Shown in pieces: positions 12,201 to 23,644 of a DNA stretch of 64,000 nt (the first letter of the stretch is position 1; the number at the start of each line of letters is the position of its first letter). Under the pieces are notes generated by a model, which was not told where the DNA came from, searched no databases, and saw nothing but the letters and a program-made list of their open reading frames with translations. The DNA comes from Harpalus rubripes (lineage: Eukaryota; Arthropoda; Insecta; Coleoptera; Carabidae). The stretch covers positions 57,782,272-57,846,271 of the forward strand of contig OY720450.1 of the NCBI GenBank assembly GCA_963082715.1. Reading direction: 5' to 3'. The position numbers and the translations under genes are program-made.

Positions 12201-12780
12201 ACCGTCATTGAAAAAGAGTAGAATTCAATTTTTTTACACATCCTTTTTTACAAAAGTTTTTCTTTCTGCGCTTGATTAGTCTATTTATTATTGTTAATTA
12301 TATAAAAATACCTATGTATTATTTTTCTTCAATTGTGCTTGAAATTTTTAATTACTTAAAAGTGTTCCGCGAAAGAAAAAAGGTTGAGAGCCACTGATGA
12401 AAATAGTTCATACAACACCAATTCAGCTCGAAGCTGATGTTTTACAATGTGAATAGTTGTCTAGGCGTTTTATAAGACGACAAACAGCTTACTTAGCGTC
12501 GTATATTTTTCTAAAACTAACAACAATAACATAACGCACAAAAGTATAACGGTTGGAAAATTCGGGCCAAGTTTTGAGCGTTAGGTTATGTGGGTTAAAT
12601 ACACCATTTCTATGTTCAATTTTATTAAAAATTCATAAAAACTTGTGCCGTCATTTAATGGCCCTAAAGATATGGTAGGTAATATCACAAAAACGGTAAA
12701 AAATAAGGGTCGTTGTAGCGACAGTGAGTAGTGTAAAGTGTGACGACAAAGGGTCACCATCGACTATTTTCACGTCGTAG
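12200..12780. other. Unassigned AT-rich sequence
   Basis: No gene or structured repeat was recognised in this stretch. Confidence 0.4.
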
Positions 12781-12784
12781 TTGT

Positions 12785-13015
12785 AATTATTTTCGAGGAA
12801 GAAGAATTGTCATTAGAAGAGATCCAAAGAAAACCGGAATCTGAATTATTAAAAAAACGTGGAGAATAAGGTGCATATGAGATTCTACTTTGTATTCATC
12901 TATTTAATAATGAAAACAAGTTTAGAGAGTATTTTCGCATGACTCCGATTTTGTTCGATTATGTTCTAAATTACCTATCCCAGTATGCAACGATTGTCTC
13001 AGCGACATTTAAAAT
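12785..13015 (+). pseudogene. HARBI1-like (PIF/Harbinger) N-terminal relic
   Basis: One frame reads GAYEILLCIHLFNNENKF then REYFRMTPILFDYVLNYL. This resembles the start of HARBI1-like nucleases, where an 'xxYFRMSxxxFxxLL' block precedes the catalytic domain. An in-frame stop lies just upstream, and the catalytic domain does not follow. The similarity is by eye only, so moderate confidence. Confidence 0.5.
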
Positions 13016-13138
13016 TTTACGAAAAGTGTATCATTTGTGACTTCTATTTTCAATGTTCTTACTACACCACATGTATATTCCTTGTGCAACATTAACTTAA
13101 GAATGTTGTATAAATATTGCATTTTAAACATCGTTTTT

Positions 13139-13263
13139 ACCTTCCGTCACCTTTAGGTAAGGAAGGTATTGTCTTTGGTCAAAAAATTCGATCATGAGTT
13201 TTTAATCAATAAGCACGTTTTGGGGTCCCTAGAATACGAATTTACTATTTTTACGATGATGTC

Positions 13264-13350
<87 letters not shown>

Positions 13351-14086
13351 ATGTGTGTGTGTATGTGTGTGTGTGTAACAAAATTTTCGTCTGCGATAAC
13401 TCTAATACTACAGTTACAAAAATTATAATTTTTTCGTATACTTCTTCGTTTCATCCATATGAAGAGCTGATTAGATTTTGGTTACAATTGTTCAACCGGA
13501 AGTACCATTATTTGAAGATTTTAACAGTTTTTCTTGAAAAAACTATGTTAAATATAATTTTTTCACATTTGATGTTATTATAAATATTAAAGAATATTTT
13601 ATTCTCTATACGACTTGACTGCATTTTATACTTAATATTAAATGGGTATAGAGTTAAAAAATTATAAAGAAATTAAATTTCATAAAGTAGCCATAGCTAT
13701 GGAAACAGCTACTATATTAAGAAAATTTTGATTGAAAGATGTCAGTGTCAAGTGAAATTGAGATAGTATGTTTGTCTTATAATTTTACGGGAAATTTAGG
13801 ATCTTTTGCTTTCTGTATGGAATTTGTATAAAATACACACAACTGCTTTAAGGTAATGTACAAGAAATAATAATAATAATAATAATAAATCTTTTATTTC
13901 TGCAGATGCATTACACTGTAGAAAACGTCACAAAATAATAATTTTCTGTATGAAATTTGCGTAAAATACATGCAACTGCCGGAAGGTAATGTACAAGAAA
14001 TAGAATATTTAATTTAGCAAGTAACTTTCTGTATGAAATTTGTACAAAATACATAGAACTGACGGAAGGTAATGTGCTGGCCACAT
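13139..14086 (+). mobile_element. GT-bearing MITE, longest copy
   Basis: Begins ACCTTCCGTCACCTTTAGG and ends GACGGAAGGTAATGTGC followed by TGGCCACATCA. Contains a (GT)n tract at 13267-13375, an AT-rich core, an (AAT)n tract at 13866-13888 and three diverged subterminal repeats, each ending in a GGAAGGTAATGT-type motif. It shares a whole architecture with the copies at 5479 and 28297. Confidence 0.8.
13267..13375. repeat. (GT)n microsatellite
   Basis: About 50 GT units with a few interruptions near the right end, inside the MITE. Confidence 0.95.
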
Positions 14087-14900
14087 CAAATTTTTTATTA
14101 TTACATACATATTTCGTTTGTGATGTCTTTAGATATTCAAAAATTGATAATATATAAATATTTCATTTGAAACATTTACAGATATCCGAGATGATATATT
14201 ACAAAAATATTTCATTTGTGATGTTCGAAATTGAATGTTAAATAAATATTTTATTTAAAACATTTGCAGATATTTTAAATGTTACATTACAACAATATTT
14301 CATTTATGATATTTTTAAATGTTCAAAATGTAATATTAAATAAATATATCATTTGAAACATTTGCTAATATTCTAAATGTTATGTTACAAAAATATTTCA
14401 TACCTGAGATTTTTAGACGTACTAAATGTTATGTTGTATGGTAATTTTATTTGTGACTTATTTAAAATGCACCATATACATACATAATATTATATAACTA
14501 GTGGCATTTTGGATATATTATATGTAATGTTTTGCAAGCAATGGTCAAAATACAGTGATTTTTTTAAAAATTCATTATTATCATTTCCAAAGAAATGAAT
14601 CGAAAAACTATAAATTTACGAATATAAGAAAATTTATATATTTTAATGCATACTGATGGCAAAAATCCGTTGATAATGAGTCAGTATTATGTAAACCACG
14701 TATAAACTAACAGTAAAGTAAAGAAGTATGTAGTGTTATATGAAATGAATATGTATTAGAACCTAGAACGGCGAAAAAACAAATATGTAAAAAAGTGAAA
14801 ATATTAAATACTCGAAATTCACAAGATAAATATAACTATTTTAGAAATAAAAAAATATTTTAATATTACAATAGCATAAACATACATAGGCATAAACCAG
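14087..14900. other. AT-rich tandem-like sequence
   Basis: From about 14105 to 14420 a unit of 70-80 bp containing AAATATTTCATTTG and AACATTTGCAGATATT recurs imperfectly four or so times. Nothing coding is visible. Confidence 0.45.
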
Positions 14901-14921
14901 GACAAAAGAGTACTAGTTACA

Positions 14922-15545
14922 TTGTCATCAGAGAAACTCATAAATAAGCTATATTTCAATAGAAAAATGCTTCAGTGTAGCAGGATTTTCATAAATGAAG
15001 TTATGACATCACAGGCCTTAGAAAACAAGAAGAAACTAATTTCAGTCAAAAAGAAGCATGAAGTAGAGGGGAACACGTTTAGAATTGTACGTAATCAGCT
15101 AATGGTAATTCCTGCAAATAAAAGGGGAAGAGGTTCTACGTCCTCCAATGGATCTCCATCAAAAGTAAAACAACCAGACAAACAAGTACGGTACGAGGGT
15201 CACATAGCGCAAGAGGAAGGCGCCATATTCATATCGGCTGAACATTCATCTGAAACCATTCAACCACCTGAAGAAAATACTTATTCCTATCGCAACTCAC
15301 AGCAACAATAACCCGGGGGCTCGCTCTTTAATTAAGTTATTCTAATAAAATTATTTTTCTCTATTTAATGTATATAGCATTAATAACCTGCATAATTTAG
15401 AGTTATAAGAACAAAATATAATTCTTTTAAGTGACATTATCTGTTTCTGTGAAACATGGTTTTATTTAAATAAATCACATTTACCCGCTTTCCTAAACAA
15501 TAGGGTATTCTCTGAGGACTACCAATATTAAAAATTTATTAAAAA
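14922..15545 (+). pseudogene. Non-LTR retrotransposon (LINE) relic
   Basis: The first open stretch (to 15311) contains SRIFINEVMTSQALENKKKL, which resembles the 'vyINExLT' C-terminal block of LINE ORF1/FP25K-like proteins. Its tail is rich in Ser, Pro and Lys. About 70 bp later another frame reads LSDIICFCETWFYLNKSHLP, which resembles the 'IxxxxETWL' region of the APE-type endonuclease domain. The reverse transcriptase is not found. This is a short, 3'-truncated or deleted relic; the homology is judged by eye. Confidence 0.5.
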
Positions 15546-15549
15546 TATT

Positions 15550-16028
15550 AGAGTTGATAGGTAAACAACAGGGAAAAAACAAAAAATCATATTATAAATT
15601 GATTGTTACAAAAGATATAAAGCATTTAAATTTTGCTGATGTACTAGATGACCTGCCAATGGGAGACCAGTTGAAATCCCTACTTCATGTTTGAATGTGG
15701 TAAGAAGCAGCATGAACCACTGATAGCACGCAGCTGGTATTGTACAACTAGTACGTCACTATCACGTGACACAATAAAATCAAATTTTAAAAATTAATAT
15801 CTCGCTTATTAAAAGTAATTTTTAACTCGGGTTTTCACAGGTACTCTTAGATATAACTGTTCTTTAAGAAAAAAAAATAAAAAAAATATGAGAGAATACC
15901 CTATTATACATAGGTTAAACTCGAAGCTTCATTATTAATGAATAAAATGATAAATATAACCCTAATACAATTAAAATTAATAATAAAATAATGATAATAC
16001 AAAAACAAGCTAAGTAAAATAAAAAAAT
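15550..16028. other. Unassigned AT-rich sequence
   Basis: It lies between the LINE relic and the next MITE copy. No gene was recognised. Confidence 0.4.
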
Positions 16029-16029
16029 C

Positions 16030-16808
16030 TGATGTGGCCAGCACATAACCTCCCGTCAATTCCATGTTTAACATCATTTCCGGGATATCAATTTTAAAAC
16101 AAATCTAATATGTCGTTCTCATTAATCTAAAAGTCTTAAATACCAAAGTTTTGGAATATATCATAATATATTTTTCACGAAAATCTGTTCAGAGCTTCAA
16201 GTAAAATATCACTTCCGGTTTATCAACTCTAGAAAACATCTAATATGTCCTTTCTATTAACATTAAAGTTTTAAATACCAAATTTGAAAAATTTTGGTAT
16301 ATATCATAATATATTTGTCATGAAAATCTGTTCAGAGTTTCAAGTAAAATATCATTTCTGGTTGATCAATTTTAGAAAAAATCTAATATGCCGTTCTCAT
16401 TAATCTAAAAGTCTTATATACCAAATTTGACAAGTTTTGGAATATATCATAATATATTTTTCACGAAAATATGTTCGGAACTTCAAATAAAGTATCACTT
16501 CCGGTTTATCAATTTTAGAAAAAATCTAGTATGTCCTTTTCATTAATATAACAGTTTTAATTACCAAACACACATACGCACACACACGCGCGCCCGCTCA
16601 CACGCACGCGCAAATACACACACGCACTCGCACACACACGCGCGCACACACACACGCACTCGCACACACACGCGCACTCACGCACACGCGCACTCTCACA
16701 CACACGCACACATCGTAAAATACTAAAATCGTATTATAGGGACTCTAAAACGTACTTATTGATTAAAAACACATCACAATTTTTTTTGACCAAAAAGTGA
16801 CGGAAGGT
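16030..16808 (-). mobile_element. CA-bearing MITE, variant copy with inner tandem repeat
   Basis: It starts with TGATGTGGCCAGCACAT and ends TGACGGAAGGTAAAAA, so it is inverted relative to the 13139 copy. Its middle differs: a tandem repeat of about 140 bp and a degenerate CACG-rich tract at 16568-16710 replace the usual core and (CA)n. Confidence 0.72.
16080..16566. repeat. Tandem repeat, ~140-bp unit, ~3.5 copies
   Basis: Units start near 16080, 16215, 16358 and 16501. Each contains a CCGGTTTATCAATTTTAGAA-like block, then ATCTAATATGTC, then CATAATATATTTTTCACG. They differ by scattered substitutions. Confidence 0.82.
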
Positions 16809-16809
16809 A

Positions 16810-17355
16810 AAAATAGCGTTTTTCTACAAACACTATTAAAAATTGAATTTTTAACACGGCATCCTTCAATTAAAAATGCGATATTTTAATTCTATTGTTA
16901 AAAGTAAATTACCTTGGTAATGACGAATGGAACAACAAATCAACATGTTTGATATATGTCAATTTTTTTTCGAACACAAATTTAAATGAAATAAATGTGT
17001 TTGTAGAAAAAATAGTGTGTGATATACGTGTTAAAAGTGATTTTATTTTGTCACTTTTAACACTTATATCATAAATAACTATTGTAGAAAAAATCGTGTT
17101 TGACATACGTGTTAAAAGTGATTTTATTTTGTTCGAACTTCCTTATCACAAAATAAAATATCACTTTTAACACATATCATAAATACCTATTTTATTGATT
17201 TGAAAAATATTAATTTATAAAAAATATAAAAAACACTTTTATTATTGGTAATTAGAAGCTTTTAGTAAGTGTACTTATATATAACAATATGTAATTTATT
17301 TTTATGAAGATTAAACTTATGATACACGAGACTTAATATTAAAAAATAAATTGAT
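16810..17355. repeat. Internal repeats of unknown origin
   Basis: Blocks around GATATACGTGTTAAAAGTGA and TTTTATTTTGTCACTTTTAA recur at about 17020-17060, 17105-17135 and 17150-17175, in both orientations, so the DNA can fold back. No coding sequence. Confidence 0.5.
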
Positions 17356-17360
17356 TTAAC

Positions 17361-17496
17361 GGAAGATTGGAAAATAATCGCACACGCAGTCTTTCAGGGC
17401 ACGAAATGGTCATTTATAAAAAGTAGTACAGTCGAAACGTCGGCCAGGAAAAAAAAATTATTGTAAGACTGCGTGTCCGATTATTTTCCATTCTGT
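17361..17496. mobile_element. Small foldback element
   Basis: Arms of about 35 bp: GATTGGAAAATAATCG then ACACGCAGTCTTTC, mirrored at the right as AAGACTGCGTGTCCGAT then TATTTTCC. The loop contains GTCGAAACGTCGGCCAGG. Confidence 0.7.
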
Positions 17497-17499
17497 AAA

Positions 17500-18525
17500 T
17501 AGTCGATCACCGTTTCCAACCAAAAGATTCGTTATTCAGCATTACGTAAATATTTATTTAATATAATATACCTATCCGAAAAACTGTTAATATATCAATA
17601 AGACTAATACAGGAAAATATAACCTCTCATATTGTGTGACTTCTTTTTTAAATCCTTGTTCTTATTTACATATACTGTTTTTGTCTATACTATTTAATTT
17701 ATAATTCGAACCAGAAGGAGCTATAGACATTTATTTAAAAATAAAATATTGGTTGTTAGTATTTTGAAAAAGTATTACAAATTTCAATCTGTGTACTTTG
17801 AAGCGGTTTCGCAACCCGATGAGTTTTTATTATATTTTAATCATACATGCAAATATTTCATTTGATTTTTTGGACAAATATAGTTTTCATATGCATAATA
17901 CATAAAAAATACCTTTTCTACATCCACGCGACTATAATGCTAAAAATGCCCTCTTTCAAATAAAAAAAATGGAAAAGTTCTTTTCGTATTTTTGCTAATT
18001 TAAGTATATGTATTATATTTTTTTTTATGACATTCACTCTGCTTACAGCAAATAACTACACTATTTTTTAGCAAATCCCAAATGTATGTTTATTTTTATT
18101 TTCGAGATCTGTGAACACTCATAAGTATCTATTGTTTATATTGTTATTTTAATGTAAAGTTTTATTTTTATTTTCGTAGCTGTGAATGTACCTTATCTCT
18201 TTTTATGTTTACTAAATGTTTTGCCGGTAAGAATTTGAAATGTCCAACTAGAACTTTTCTTAAAACAACCGCGGAAACTCCAGTTTATTTTTCTGCTACA
18301 CTTAAAATAAAATTAATAATGATAAAGAAATATGACCATTAAATTCGTATAAAATAATTTTAACTGATGGTATTTATTACAATGAAATTTTAACCATTTT
18401 ACTATTCAACATCTGTCCATAAATGTGTATTTGTCTGCGCATTACAGATAACAAATCGCATCAATTTATCGAACTTATGCATCATGCACTACTGCTTGGA
18501 TATGATGTAGGTATTACTCAAACTT
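17500..18525. other. Unassigned AT-rich sequence
   Basis: No gene or recognisable element was seen. Confidence 0.4.
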
Positions 18526-18618
18526 TTTACCTTCTGGTAAGTTACTAGTCTCTTTTAGGTAAGGTAGGTATTGCCTTTGTTAAAAAATTCGATGATGAGT
18601 TTTTAATCAATAAGCACA

Positions 18619-18619
<1 letters not shown>

Positions 18620-18668
<49 letters not shown>

Positions 18669-18785
18669 CGTGCGTGTGCGTGTGCGTGCGCGTACGTGTG
18701 TATGTGCGTGTGCGCGTGTGTATAGTGTGCGTGTGCGCGTGTGTGTGTGCGTGTGTGTTTGTGCGTGCGTGCGTGTGCGTGTGTG
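18620..18785. repeat. Degenerate GT/GCGT microsatellite
   Basis: A pure GT run is followed by mixed GTGCGT/GTGTAT units, inside the MITE copy. Confidence 0.9.
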
Positions 18786-18823
18786 GATTTTATTATAAAT
18801 ATTAATAGTATATTATGTTATTA

Positions 18824-18925
18824 GGAGTAGAAAGCGGTCTTTTTGGGTTGAACCCAGCTATTGCCGCCGTGGCGCCAGCCGAGGCCAGGCAAGCGGTGTA
18901 AGACACAAAAAGGGCGTTCTACTCC
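18824..18925. repeat. Short foldback
   Basis: GGAGTAGAA near 18824 and TTCTACTCC near 18917 are inverted copies, with CTTTTTG/CAAAAAG inside. The loop is GC-rich (GCCGCCGTGGCGCC). Confidence 0.55.
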
Positions 18926-19395
18926 GAATGACATTTTTTCTTCAAGTGTTCTAAATAATTTTTTTACATATTTCTGGAATTTTTTTAATTATAGAGTTTG
19001 CAGTTTCTGCCAAAACTGGCTGTATACACTACAAAACAAAAACGATACAACTGTCAAATAACAATTTTCAATATGATCTCTGCTGTGGCGATTGCCGCCG
19101 CCAGCGGTCAATTAAGACGCTAATATTTTTTTACTAGTACAATAATAACAACATTTTTGAAGTAGTAAGACAATGAATATCTTCTATAGTGTGTGTACAG
19201 TAGCATAATTTGAATATTATAATACGTTTGAAGAAAAAGAATATTTTCTTTGTACGATTTGACTTCATTTTATACTTAATATTAAATGGATATAGAGTTA
19301 AAAATTATAAAGGAATTAAATTTCATGAAGTAGACAACTATGGAAACAGCTACTATATTAAGAAAATCCTTATTGAAAGATGTCAGTGAGTAAGT

Positions 19396-20535
19396 TTATA
19401 TCGAAGTCCTTAATCGGGTTTCTAATCAAGTCGGGTTTAAATAAATCCTAAATCTTGACTGTTTATGCTTGAAAAATTTAAAGCGATTAAGTAAATTCAA
19501 ATTTACTGTAGATTTATTTGGATTTATTACTGACACTCTTTTTATAGCAGCATAGAATGCGTAGAACATTATTGACTATAGTATTAATTTTGACATTTGA
19601 CTATTTTTACTTCACATTTACCATTTATTTAGTTTTTTTATCTAATAAATCAATTATTTTTCTTTCCAGGATTAATTTTAAAAAAAATTGTTTTTTGTTG
19701 CGTCCACGAATTTCTTATTGCTCTTCTAATAATTGTGCTAACTTATCGTTGACATATATTAACTAACTGGCAAACCACCGACTATACACTTTACAGACGG
19801 TAAAGTGTATAGTTTTTGGCGCCATCTTAGCGTTGCTAATCCAGAACTAAAATTTAAATCGCAGCCAACGTGATTATTTATTTATTTATTGAAACTGTAC
19901 TTTACGTTTACTAAAAATTTGAAATAAAATTTAAAAATTACACGGTTTTTACATTAATTATTACAAAATTTTATTAACAAAATTTGGTACATAATATCCA
20001 TAAATTACATAAATTGTATGTTTTTCTTTGGTAAAATGTAAGCTGGACTATTTGAAGTTTACACATTTCGGTTTCTGTAATTTCAATTTCAATAATAAAA
20101 AAATCTTCACAAGTAATATTGAAGTATAATATGAGTTAATTATTATTAATGAGTATACTTTCGGTCATCCTGGTATATGTTTTCCAAAAAATTTAATTAT
20201 AAAAACTTGCAAATCTGCATTATATCTCGTTGACATATACATACAAATGACATAATATTATTTGAATTTTAAAAGTTTCCGTTTCGTGAATCCAAGGTAA
20301 AGTTAAACAGCTTTGTTTCACCAAGAAGAACAGAAACCGAATTTCAACGAAAGTATACGGACATACCCGATAGTGACTATACGACATTTTGCGGTGCCAT
20401 TCCCAAACTACAATTGTGGAATTAATCGGTAATATAATTGTCAGCCCCTTGTGTCAAACTATGAAAGATGAATAAATTACTCTGCGTTTTTTTCATTGTT
20501 TCAATATCTACCTACTATTGAATTTTCTTTTAAAT
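19396..20535. other. Unassigned sequence with one perfect hairpin
   Basis: A perfect 14-bp stem (ACTATACACTTTAC) with a 5-nt loop lies at 19781-19813. Otherwise nothing was recognised. Confidence 0.45.
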
Positions 20536-20539
20536 CGCT

Positions 20540-20830
20540 GGTTACCTCGCTAGTCGAGTCAATGAAGCGGGAATATCGTTAAAACTTCTAAACCCACAAA
20601 AACAGATCCGATTTTAATAATTTATTTTTTAAAATATTTGTTATATTCAATTATTCAAAATCAGAAACATTTCAGCTGGGGTGCTCAATTATTTATACAG
20701 GTGTCCGGATTTCAAAAACCACCATTGGGATCTTGGGAACAATAAGAGATACAACTTCAGTTATATGGGACATGTGGTGCGCCTTTAAGAGGCCATCTTA
20801 GATGTGCTTTTATTTTGCCAAAAATTCTCA
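20540..20830 (+). repeat. Partial copy of the next foldback element
   Basis: In direct orientation this matches 21260-21505 at low identity: shared TCTAAACCC, GTGTCCGGATTTC, ACCATTG and GGCCATCTTAGATGT in the same order. A relative with ACCATTGGGATCT also forms the foldback at 50.5 kb. Confidence 0.65.
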
Positions 20831-21135
20831 TAGGTTACTTGATAATGGGGGAGTACTGAAGTTGGTCGATTTTTTTTATTTCTAAATTATTTCTAATCTA
20901 TAAGTAATCGAGAAAAATGTTATTTTATTGTGTACCAAAATAATTTTCGAAATATAACACAAAATTATTATTTTTTAAATAGAAACCATATTTGATTATT
21001 ACTTTAAGAAAGTACTTATTTTTTATTTCTTTCGGTTGGTATAAAGGTTGTATTTTAAATATTTTCCATTGTTTTTCGCATTTTTTTATAATATTGTATC
21101 GCTAAGTAATAGACAACATAACGGAATAAATTGTT

Positions 21136-22019
21136 TTTTGTAGTATGTACTTTTTATCTTTATGTACAAACTATAGGCCTACCGTTCTGATATCGGAAAA
21201 CGCCAGTACTCAGATCTGGGTAAAAATTCATAATATGCTAAAGATTGGTTTAATATAGTCGAGTTAATAAAGCGAAAAAAAAAACCTTCTAAACCCTCAA
21301 AAATAGATCCTATTTTGATGAAATTTTTTAAAATGTTTGTTATTCTCACTTATATAAAATTAGAAACATTCAAGCTAGAGCGCTCAATTATTTACATAGG
21401 ATGTCCGGATTTCTAAGGTCACCATTGAGATGTCGGGAACTATAAAAGATACGACTGCAGTTATAATTGGTCATGTGCGCCTTTGGGGGGCCATCTTAGA
21501 TGTATGGTCGAGTTCCATACGGATTTTGTGTGAAACACTTTTTGATGTTCCTATCATATTCCAGCCATCTTATTCTAATGATTGATTTGTGTAAACGGAT
21601 TTTGCATATCTTGGATAACAATTTGGAAGTAATACATATTGTTCAGACTATATGCATTTATTAGTTGCTATTATATCTTTATTAATTTCAGTATCCATTT
21701 CATTTTTGTTTGTGACTGTGGAATTGAAATATTTGAAATTATCCACTTTAAAAGTGAGGTGAACACTTTTCGGAATGCTTCACATCTATGGAGAAACATA
21801 AATTATACGGGTTTAAAAAAATTCATCAAAGTCGGATTTGTTTTTGAGGGTTTAGAAGATTTAATGTTTTTTCCGCTTCATTACCTCGACTATATTAGAC
21901 CAATCTTTAGCATATTATGAAACTTTTTTACCCAGATCTGAGTAGGTACTGGCGTTTTCCGATTTTGTAACGGTTGGCCTATAGTTTGTACATAAAGATA
22001 AAAAGTACATACTACAAAA
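21136..22019. mobile_element. Foldback element with ~195-bp arms
   Basis: The left arm 21136-21340 and the right arm 21822-22019 are inverted copies (for example GTAGTATGTACTTTTTATC and its mirror). The loop is about 480 bp and non-coding; its first part matches 20540-20830. The right end abuts inverted repeat A exactly. Confidence 0.78.
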
Positions 22020-22845
22020 TAGCTATTTGTGTATTAAGAGCGCAAAATGGGACATTGTCGATAGAGAGGTTGTTGACGCGCGACGCAGGAGCGTGGCATT
22101 CTCTCGAAATCGACAATGTCCATTTGCGCTCGAAACACACACAAGATTTTTTCTACAGTCCTCCATCATAAAAAAATAATAAAATGTACACTTTGAACTT
22201 ACAGTACTACTCAACAGTTTTGCAGTGAAGATAGGAACGTATTAAAATATGACTTCAAGATATTGCTTGGTTTACGTTTTTACAAAAAATTAATGCCAAT
22301 TTTGTAATGAATATTATAAGTTTTGTACCATTTATTTGTTTCAAGTACATTAAACCAGTGCAGTGGAAAAGTAGATGTCCACTGGGAGCGTTCACGCCAA
22401 ACTTTTGCAGGTGGCAGCAAAACTGTTCACACAATTTATTTTATATTTAATTTTAATATATCGTTACTTTCCATTCTTCTTGAGCTGTAGCTTCAGTCTA
22501 ATCTAAGCATTTTATACTTTCGTTTTTGTAAATAAATGCCATATTTTATTTTCACAGCAATGCGGCATTTTGTTTGGTTATGTAATATATCGATAGAGCA
22601 GTTATGTCAGATTGATTTGTCAAGGTGGTAAATGTGTAAATACAGTGTTATTAGTTCCTGACTGTTCCTGACTAAACGTTTCTATTAATAATGTAGACCA
22701 GTGACATTTCTTAACATTATATAGTTCGAAATTTGAACAGCGAGCGTTTTTTCTACTTTGTCGCGCATGAGCGGCAAAGTGACATTTTACGTTGACAAAA
22801 GAAAGCGCAAATGGCTACTTTGTATATAAACTGTAGAAAAAACAA
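22020..22845 (+). repeat. Long inverted repeat A (left arm)
   Basis: The reverse complement of this arm recurs at 30645-31173, with an extra ~250 bp here at about 22180-22435. Shared landmarks in order: TAGCTATTTGTGTATTA, GACATTGTCGAT, TTTTCTACAGTC, GAATGGAAAG-type blocks, GCGGCATTTTGTTTGGTTAT, TTTTTTCTACTTTGTCGC and CTGTAGAAAA. Two inner palindromes are present, at 22040-22132 and 22745-22840. It may be one end of a large element that encloses the YqaJ-like relic. Confidence 0.82.
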
Positions 22846-23059
22846 TTTATTTTGTTATATTTTCGATAACTTTACAACATGATAAAAAAAATAAATTGGC
22901 GAAACAGGGGATATCTCAAAAAAAGATTACATGTTAAACATCCACATATGAATTATGTTCCAAATGCCGATAATTATTTAAAATCCTAACCGAAATTATA
23001 TTATTTTCCACCCCACAATTGGTTAGTTTACTGAACATCTTTGGAGAGAAGAAAGGTGA
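22846..23059. other. Unassigned sequence upstream of the YqaJ-like relic
   Basis: Between arm A and the nuclease relic. Short frames are seen but nothing recognisable. Confidence 0.35.
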
Positions 23060-23576
23060 AAATGTGTTGCTGTCTCGCACTTCAGACAGATTTGCAAAAA
23101 GCGGAAAGGAACGTCTACAGCGCATGTAGTTAAAAATAAACTATAAAATTCGTTTACCGGTCAGTGGCGCATACGAGGGGGGGGGCTTTGGGGGCTTAAG
23201 CCCCCCCCCCCCCAAATAGTATTTACAAATAAAATTGAAAACATTTGTTTAAACATATTTATTTAAAATAATTTTAAAAACATGTTGATTATTTGCATAT
23301 TTTTTTTAAACTGAATTTTAAATGCAATATTATATAACCAATAAAATTATTTACGGCCATCTGTTATTTTTAATTTGTACTTTTATGATTATGGAAAACG
23401 TGATCTTGCTACTATGTGCTGTATGAAAAAAGCAATGCGCACTGGGGCACTGGGCACTGTTAACGGCGCACTATACACACTCGTCATTCGGTGGTCATTC
23501 GTCCCTGCTCTCTGCTCTGTATAGTGCTTACATTTCTACTTGATGCATAATTGCCATAATTCCATATATGGTACAG

Positions 23577-23639
23577 GTATGTTCCGGATTACAATGTTAT
23601 ATAAATGTGATTATTATTATCATCACTGATATTTTACAG
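23577..23639 (+). other. Predicted 63-bp intron in hAT 5' UTR
   Basis: GTATGT at 23577 and a pyrimidine-poor but valid TTTTACAG ending at 23639 bracket 63 bp. The acceptor lies five bases before the transposase ATG at 23645. This is predicted from splice signals only. Confidence 0.5.
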
Positions 23640-23644
23640 GCAGA

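Larger units (their letters stand above)
18527..19395 (+). mobile_element. GT-bearing MITE, interrupted copy
   Basis: The left part (AGGTAAGGTAGGTATTGCC, then the AATAAGCACATT block) leads into a GT-rich tract at 18620-18785. The matching right part, AATGGATATAGAGTTAAA to GAAAGATGTCAGTG, lies at 19235-19395. Between them is unrelated sequence, including a small foldback, so the copy appears to be split by insertion. The outermost end is lost. Confidence 0.6.

Noticed and set aside
13169..13583. Cys-Val and Thr-His repeat open frames
   Set aside because: They are translations of the (GT)n tract and flanking MITE, on both strands.
18620..18805. Cys/Val-rich small open frame
   Set aside because: Translation of the degenerate GT tract.
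22023..22214. Overlapping 63- and 65-codon frames
   Set aside because: They lie in the palindrome of arm A and do not stay open in arm A'.
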